Assembly: GCA_944321525.1 (NCBI GenBank)
Contig: CALULQ010000025.1
Location: 1-56,033 of the forward strand
Reading direction: 5' to 3'
Length of the DNA stretch: 56,033 nucleotides
Origin: an uncultured Paraprevotella sp.
GTDB taxonomy: Bacteria; Bacteroidota; Bacteroidia; Bacteroidales; Bacteroidaceae
Shown here: piece by piece, positions 51,628 to 56,033 of the stretch
How positions within the stretch are numbered: the first letter of the stretch is position 1
Layout: every line of letters begins with the position of its first letter
The notes under the pieces: generated by a model
What the model was told of the DNA's origin: nothing
What the model saw: only the letters and a program-made list of their open reading frames with translations
The model's database searches: none
Position numbers and translations under genes: made by a program

Positions 51628-53553
51628 ATGGAAGACGTGTATTTGTCCATACTGAAACAATACTGGGGCTACGACGGGTTCCGGGGTATACAGCGCGACA
51701 TCATCGAAAGCATAGGCAACGGGCGCGACACACTGGGACTGATGCCCACGGGAGGCGGCAAGTCCATCACGTTCCAAGTGCCTGCGCTCAGCCGTGAGGG
51801 CCTCTGCATCGTGGTCACTCCCCTCATTGCCCTGATGAAAGACCAGGTGCGCCACTTGCGCGAACGGGGCATCAAGGCCGCGGCCGTCTACTCCGGACTC
51901 TCGCGCGAGGAAATCATCGTCGCGCTGGAAAACTGCATCTTCGGCAACTACAAGTTCCTCTACGTGTCGCCCGAACGGCTGGCCACCGACATCTTCCAAG
52001 CCAAAGTGCGCCACATGCCGGTGAGTTTCCTCACGGTGGACGAAGCCCACTGCATCTCGCAATGGGGCTACGATTTCCGTCCATCTTACACCCGGATTGC
52101 CGACATCCGCCGCATCCTGCCGGACATTCCGATACTGGCCCTCACGGCCACGGCCACGCCGGAAGTGGTCGAGGACATACAGCGCCAGCTAGGCTTCAGG
52201 GAAAGGAACGTGTTCCGCATGAGTTTCGAGCGGAAAAACCTGGCCTACATCGTGCGACATACGGAAGACAAATTCGGAGAACTGGTCCATATCCTGCGCA
52301 GCACGGAAGGGTCGGCCATCGTGTACACCCGCAGCAGACGGAACACACGCGAGGCTGCCGAACGGCTAATCGAAGCGGGATTCACCGCGACCTACTATCA
52401 CGCGGGACTGGACCACGCGGACAAAGACGCACGCCAACAGGCATGGCAAGCGGGACAGGCCAGAATAATGGTGGCCACCAACGCCTTTGGCATGGGTATC
52501 GACAAACCGGACGTGCGCCTCGTGGCGCATCTGGACCTGCCGGACTCCATCGAAGCCTACTTCCAGGAAGCCGGACGGGCCGGGCGCGACGGACTGCCGG
52601 CATACGCCGTGCTGCTCTACCAGAAATTCGACCGCACAAGGCTCATGAAGCGCATCCCCGACACTTTCCCCGCCAAAGACAGCATCCGCGAAGTCTACGA
52701 GCACCTGTGCTATTATTACCAGATGGCCATGGGCGACGGCTATAACGTGACCCGGGAATTCGACCTCAACGAATTCTGCCGGAACTTCAAGCACTTCCCC
52801 GTACAGGCCGACAGCGCGCTCCGACTGCTCGAGCGCGCAGGCTACATTGAATATACCGAAGAGCAGGAAAACGCATCCCGGCTGCACGTCCTGCTCCGAA
52901 AGGACGAGCTCTACCGCATCCACGAACTCCCCTCGCAACAAGAAACCTTGCTCCAATGGGTGTTGAGAAGCTACGGCGGACTTTTCAGCGACTATGTGTT
53001 CATCGACGAGCGCCGCATCGCCACCCTCTCCGGCATCCCCTTGGAAGAGGTCTACTTCGGCCTGCTCTCGCTCAGCCGTGCCCGCATCCTGCACTACATC
53101 CCGCGCAAACGGACGCCTTACATCACATTCCGCACCAAACGCATCGAGGCCGACCGGCTGGTTTTCCCTCCGGCCATCTACGACGAACGCAAAAAAAGTT
53201 TCGAAGAGAGGATTGAAGCCATCCTGCACTATGCGGAAGAGATGGATTTCTGTCGCAGCAAGGTTCTCCTGCACTACTTCGGTGAGAAAGACGCGCCCGA
53301 TTGTGGCGTATGCGACGTGTGCCGGCAAAAAGCCCGGCGCACAACCGGCAAATCCCTGACTGACGAACAAATAGCCGCAAGCATCATGCAGATTTTAGGC
53401 GACGGGCAGGAACATCTCCTTACGGAGTTTGTTCTTCCGGCCATTCCTCGCGAAAGGACGGCGCTCATCCTTCACAGATTGATTGAGGAAGAGACTGTGC
53501 GTCTGCACGACGGCATCTTATCCCTTCCACCGTCGGGCAGCCCACAACCCTGA
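51628..53553 (+). CDS. recQ: ATP-dependent DNA helicase RecQ
   Basis: The 641-residue protein shows RecQ helicase motifs in order: G-Y-D-G-F-R-G-I-Q motif 0, Walker A T-G-G-G-K-S (41-46), D-E-A-H (138-141) followed by the aromatic-rich HCISQWGYDFRP, LTATATPEV, and QEAGRAGRDG. A zinc-binding region (CGVCDVC) occurs much later than in E. coli RecQ, after a long insertion, and no clear HRDC domain ends the protein. It therefore belongs to the Bacteroidota-type RecQ variant rather than the classical order RQC-zinc-HRDC. Operonic with recJ. Confidence 0.95.
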   Translation: MEDVYLSILKQYWGYDGFRGIQRDIIESIGNGRDTLGLMPTGGGKSITFQVPALSREGLCIVVTPLIALMKDQVRHLRERGIKAAAVYSGLSREEIIVALENCIFGNYKFLYVSPERLATDIFQAKVRHMPVSFLTVDEAHCISQWGYDFRPSYTRIADIRRILPDIPILALTATATPEVVEDIQRQLGFRERNVFRMSFERKNLAYIVRHTEDKFGELVHILRSTEGSAIVYTRSRRNTREAAERLIEAGFTATYYHAGLDHADKDARQQAWQAGQARIMVATNAFGMGIDKPDVRLVAHLDLPDSIEAYFQEAGRAGRDGLPAYAVLLYQKFDRTRLMKRIPDTFPAKDSIREVYEHLCYYYQMAMGDGYNVTREFDLNEFCRNFKHFPVQADSALRLLERAGYIEYTEEQENASRLHVLLRKDELYRIHELPSQQETLLQWVLRSYGGLFSDYVFIDERRIATLSGIPLEEVYFGLLSLSRARILHYIPRKRTPYITFRTKRIEADRLVFPPAIYDERKKSFEERIEAILHYAEEMDFCRSKVLLHYFGEKDAPDCGVCDVCRQKARRTTGKSLTDEQIAASIMQILGDGQEHLLTEFVLPAIPRERTALILHRLIEEETVRLHDGILSLPPSGSPQP

Positions 53554-53637
53554 CGGCCGCCCCCTCCGCTTTCATCTCCCTCTTCACCGTCCCCTGCCCA
53601 CAACCTTGCCCGACACGGGAAAGCGGAATGCCGGAAA

Positions 53638-53699
53638 ATACTCTGCGGAGAGCACTCGAGTACTTGCCGCAGAGTACTCAAGTACTTCCCGCAAAGTAC
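53638..53699. repeat. Extragenic palindrome, copy E (62 nt)
   Basis: Long form, differing from copy D at only a few positions, with centres CTCGAG and CTCAAG. It lies between the ends of convergent recQ and the CotH gene. The remainder of 53554-53853 holds only the terminator at 53796-53835. Confidence 0.92.
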
Positions 53700-53795
53700 G
53701 CTGGCATACTCCTTAAGACGCTCGCCCGCCTCACGCCCCAAAAATGATTTTCACGCGGAAAGGACCATCGAAGTCGAGCGAGGACTACAATAAGT

Positions 53796-53835
53796 AAGGG
53801 GCCCATACGCGTCCGCGACTGCGTATGGACCCCTT
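53796..53835. terminator. Bidirectional hairpin between recQ and the CotH gene
   Basis: Arms 53796-53810 and 53821-53835 pair over 14 bp with one C-A mismatch (AAGGGG.CCATACGC / GCGTATGG.CCCCTT) around a 10-nt loop. It lies 18 nt past the end of the CotH gene. Confidence 0.8.
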
Positions 53836-53853
53836 GCTCCGTCACTCCGGTGC

Positions 53854-55884
53854 TCACTTGACGGCTATCTTAACCGACCGCTGCCGGCCTCCTTCCGTCC
53901 AAACCAGAATGTAAATGCCTTCTTTCACCGTAGACAGATTTGCCGTCTGCGACAAGGCGAACTGCATCACTCGCCCGCCACCGTCATCGTATATCACGGC
54001 ATCGCCCACAAGCCTCGAGCGGTCCTCGGCCTCGAAGTGGACTTGCTTCGTGTCCGGATTATACAGCACCACATATTGCAGTTCCTGCTCCACATCCGCA
54101 ATGCCGTCGGCCTCCTTGGGTTCGTCTTTCTCTATGCGCCACTGTCTCGTGTTCTTAAACATGTTTTCCGCATCGTTGGTCCAACTCAGCACTCCGTTCC
54201 CATTGTCTGTTCCGCCTCCTTCGTTGTTCACGGCCAACTGGGTTTCCCGGTTCACCATCACATAGGTGTTTCCCGTGTTGATGGGCACGAAGCTCCAGTG
54301 CTGGCGCGTGCGGCTGGTATAGGCTTTCTTCACGGCCAGCTGGCTGCCCGTCAGGTAAATGTCGCCTTCCTTCTCCGCGCAGTCATACAAGGCCATGCCG
54401 TTTCCTTTGTTTATCAACTGATAATAGTCGCCCACGGCGCGTATTTCCCACAACTGCGTGTCGCGGTCTCGGGCCGGCGCCCAGGTGCACACCAGGCCTT
54501 CATCCCCGTCGAGCACGTCGATGACGTTGCCCGTACCTTTATTATATATGCGATAATAGAAGTCTTCGTCCAAGACAAATTCAGGGGAGGGTTCTTCGAT
54601 ACTTCCCATATTCTCTGCAGCATTGGCAAAAGTCTCCGTCAAGTAAGCGCAATGGTTGCGCACGAACGTCTTCAGATATTCAACACCTTCTTGATAAGTG
54701 CTGAACAGCACGATTTCATTGTAATCGCGGCGGTCGATGGGCCACTTCTGGAAGTTCATGGCCTGCGAACGATCGATCACAGCTGCCATGCTGTCGATGT
54801 AGTGGATGACGTGCTCCTCGATTCCTCTCGCCACGCAATCCTGCCACGTGCGGTTGATCAGCTGCACGAACCAAGGGTCTTTCCACATCTGCAACACCCA
54901 CTTCATCGTCAGGTCGGCTCCGAAGCCCTTGTTAATCATCAGGCTGCGCGACACGTCGCCCACGCGGTTGCAGTTGTTGAATGCTATGTCATAGTCCCAC
55001 AGCGGTCCCCAATAGAATTTCGGATCGTCCTTCTTCTTATACATGTAGGTGCTCCAGAATCCGTCCACATTCCCGGTCAACTCCGTGGAAATATACCAGC
55101 TGGCCAACGTGAGCGAATCCACGTAAGGCCGGTAGCCCTTCTCGGGGTCGGCAAAATCAGGAGAGAACAGCGCGTCCTCGAACTCTTGCATGTGATTCTT
55201 GATATACTGCAACTGGCGGGAAACAATCACCTCCTCGTCTGGCGACTTCACCGTGACCATCACATTCCGCCCCGTACGGAAGTATACAGGTTCGAACGTG
55301 GCGAAACCGTCCACCTCCAGGAAATAGCCGCCCGTGATGTTGGCATCCTCCGTCGGCACTTCGTCCTGCTCGTCAATGTCCACGCGCTTCTTCCGCACCT
55401 CCATCTGGTCGGACAATTGGTAGTTGCCCAAATACGTTCCGTTCAGCACGAGGTCCACGAACTGCACCCCTGCGGTAAAAGGCTGTCCGGCAAAATCACC
55501 GATACAAGCCGCCACGGCATTCCGCAACAAAGTCTTGTCGGCAAAATTTGCCAACAAGGTCCAGCTCTTCGCCTTGGCCCTGTCCGGCCCCATGAACTCC
55601 TCCTTCTCCCCGAACTTGATGCGGTAAGGCTTCTTCTCCAGGTTCCACGTGGAGTTGCCGCGGCCCCTGACCTCCATGTCCTCATACACCTTCACCCCGG
55701 TCTCATCCACGTAATGGAGAGTCGCATTCAAATAATCTTCCTTGCTGACGATAGGCTGGTTGTTCTCTGTTTCGATGTAAATCGTTGGCATGTCCGTCAA
55801 CTGCACATAATCCTGCGCAGCAGAACGGCTCGGGCTAAAGCACAACGCGCAACAGAGCAATGCCCATAAAGTACTCTTTTTCAT
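53854..55884 (-). CDS. Secreted CotH-kinase-like protein with ricin-type lectin region and sorting-type tail
   Basis: The 676-residue product has a signal peptide (MKKSTLWALLCCALCFSPSRSAA-Q). Residues of about 25-430 form a CotH domain: MEVRGRGNSTWNLEKKPYRIKF, SWTLLANFADKTLLRNAVA, NYQLSDQMEVRKKRVDI, and WGPLWDYDIAFNN, the last carrying the Asp pair expected of CotH kinases. Residues of about 450-600 have ricin B-like repeats (YYRIYNKGTGNVIDVLDG, QLWEIRAVGDYYQLINKGNGMALYD). The tail (GIYILVWTEGGRQRSVKIAVK) looks like a sorting domain. The start is ATG 55884, just downstream of a -7 box and the rRNA operon terminator. The phosphorylation target is unknown. Confidence 0.9.
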   Translation of the reverse strand: MKKSTLWALLCCALCFSPSRSAAQDYVQLTDMPTIYIETENNQPIVSKEDYLNATLHYVDETGVKVYEDMEVRGRGNSTWNLEKKPYRIKFGEKEEFMGPDRAKAKSWTLLANFADKTLLRNAVAACIGDFAGQPFTAGVQFVDLVLNGTYLGNYQLSDQMEVRKKRVDIDEQDEVPTEDANITGGYFLEVDGFATFEPVYFRTGRNVMVTVKSPDEEVIVSRQLQYIKNHMQEFEDALFSPDFADPEKGYRPYVDSLTLASWYISTELTGNVDGFWSTYMYKKKDDPKFYWGPLWDYDIAFNNCNRVGDVSRSLMINKGFGADLTMKWVLQMWKDPWFVQLINRTWQDCVARGIEEHVIHYIDSMAAVIDRSQAMNFQKWPIDRRDYNEIVLFSTYQEGVEYLKTFVRNHCAYLTETFANAAENMGSIEEPSPEFVLDEDFYYRIYNKGTGNVIDVLDGDEGLVCTWAPARDRDTQLWEIRAVGDYYQLINKGNGMALYDCAEKEGDIYLTGSQLAVKKAYTSRTRQHWSFVPINTGNTYVMVNRETQLAVNNEGGGTDNGNGVLSWTNDAENMFKNTRQWRIEKDEPKEADGIADVEQELQYVVLYNPDTKQVHFEAEDRSRLVGDAVIYDDGGGRVMQFALSQTANLSTVKEGIYILVWTEGGRQRSVKIAVK

Positions 55885-55913
55885 GAAAAACAGATTAATG
55901 GTTTGTAATATTA

Positions 55914-55921
55914 CAAAGATA
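55914..55921 (-). promoter_or_regulatory. -7 box for the CotH gene
   Basis: Minus-strand TATCTTTG, 29 nt before the ATG at 55884. The best TTTG upstream is 24 nt away, slightly too far. Confidence 0.5.
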
Positions 55922-55951
55922 CTACATTCCCTATAGAATATAGCACAAAGC

Positions 55952-55999
55952 ACATAAAAAAAATTCCCGCCCGCGAGGTTTTCACTTCGCGGGCGGGAA
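55952..55999 (-). terminator. rRNA operon terminator
   Basis: Perfect 13-bp GC-rich stem (arms 55964-55976 and 55987-55999), followed on the minus strand by a run of eight T. It lies immediately beyond the 5S rRNA end. Confidence 0.92.
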
Positions 56000-56013
56000 A
56001 CCCTATTATCAAA

Positions 56014-56033
56014 AAGGGCGGCGACCTACTCTC
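56014..56033 (-). rRNA. rrf: 5S rRNA, 3' end only
   Basis: The complement of the last bases reads GAGAGTAGGTCGCCGCC, the conserved 3' end of bacterial 5S rRNA (GGGAGAGTAGG-type), directly followed by a strong terminator. Only the terminal 20 nt or so are in the window, so a minus-strand rRNA operon lies to the right. Confidence 0.85.

Noticed and set aside
11782..53699. CRISPR array made of the repeated palindromes
   Set aside because: The copies are kilobases apart, have no regular spacers, and no cas genes are present.

Overview
The window is Bacteroidales chromosome, probably a relatively GC-rich gut or oral-type lineage; the genus cannot be fixed from this stretch. The indicators are a type III glutamine synthetase, a 1182-residue pyruvate:ferredoxin oxidoreductase, a fimbrillin/DUF3575/DUF5119 pilus locus, several secreted proteins with C-terminal sorting-type tails, a CfxA/CblA-like class A beta-lactamase, and repeated -7 promoter boxes of the Bacteroidota form TAnnTTTG. 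The right edge cuts into the 3' end of a 5S rRNA on the minus strand, so an rRNA operon lies just beyond.

Layout. 1-273: tail of a PD-(D/E)XK nuclease-like protein. 380-6278 (minus): a three-gene glycan hydrolase operon (beta-propeller glycosidase, GH2, alpha/beta hydrolase) without SusC/D. 6664-11435 (minus): nitrogen assimilation operon (outer-membrane barrel, PII, AmtB, GSIII). 11978-14123 (minus): CstA-family transporter, a 78-residue membrane protein and a small outer-membrane barrel, joined by ATGA overlaps. 14245-16895 (plus): GHL10-type hydrolase, DUF2007/zinc-ribbon protein, GNAT acetyltransferase. 16949-19570 (minus): secreted HExxH peptidase. 19973-26555 (minus): a four-gene secreted-protein operon (BspA-like LRR protein, InlB-repeat/dockerin-like protein, cohesin-like protein, 54-residue peptide) behind a strongly structured leader; its two middle genes each carry an in-frame stop. 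27140-35888: histidine acid phosphatase, ATP-grasp-like protein, GH43, AAA ATPase, and PFOR. 36408-44484 (plus): fimbrial locus followed by a TPR/transmembrane/HTH regulator. 44887-46964 (minus): patatin-like lipase, small DUF protein and beta-lactamase. 47067-53553 (plus): Xaa-Pro aminopeptidase, C1 aminopeptidase, RecJ, RecQ. 53854-55884 (minus): CotH-kinase/ricin-type lectin secreted protein.

The most unusual items are: (1) a family of five extragenic palindromes, 40 or 62 nt long, built on a 22-nt step with a CTCGAG or CTCAAG centre, always in intergenic DNA beyond a gene's 3' end; (2) the leader at 26583-26762, whose middle strand can pair perfectly with either an upstream or a downstream partner, as a switch would; (3) two adjacent genes of the operon behind that leader with single in-frame stops, one replacing an expected Trp and one just before the C-terminal sorting-type tail. 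All family assignments are from motif recognition by eye; no database search was run.
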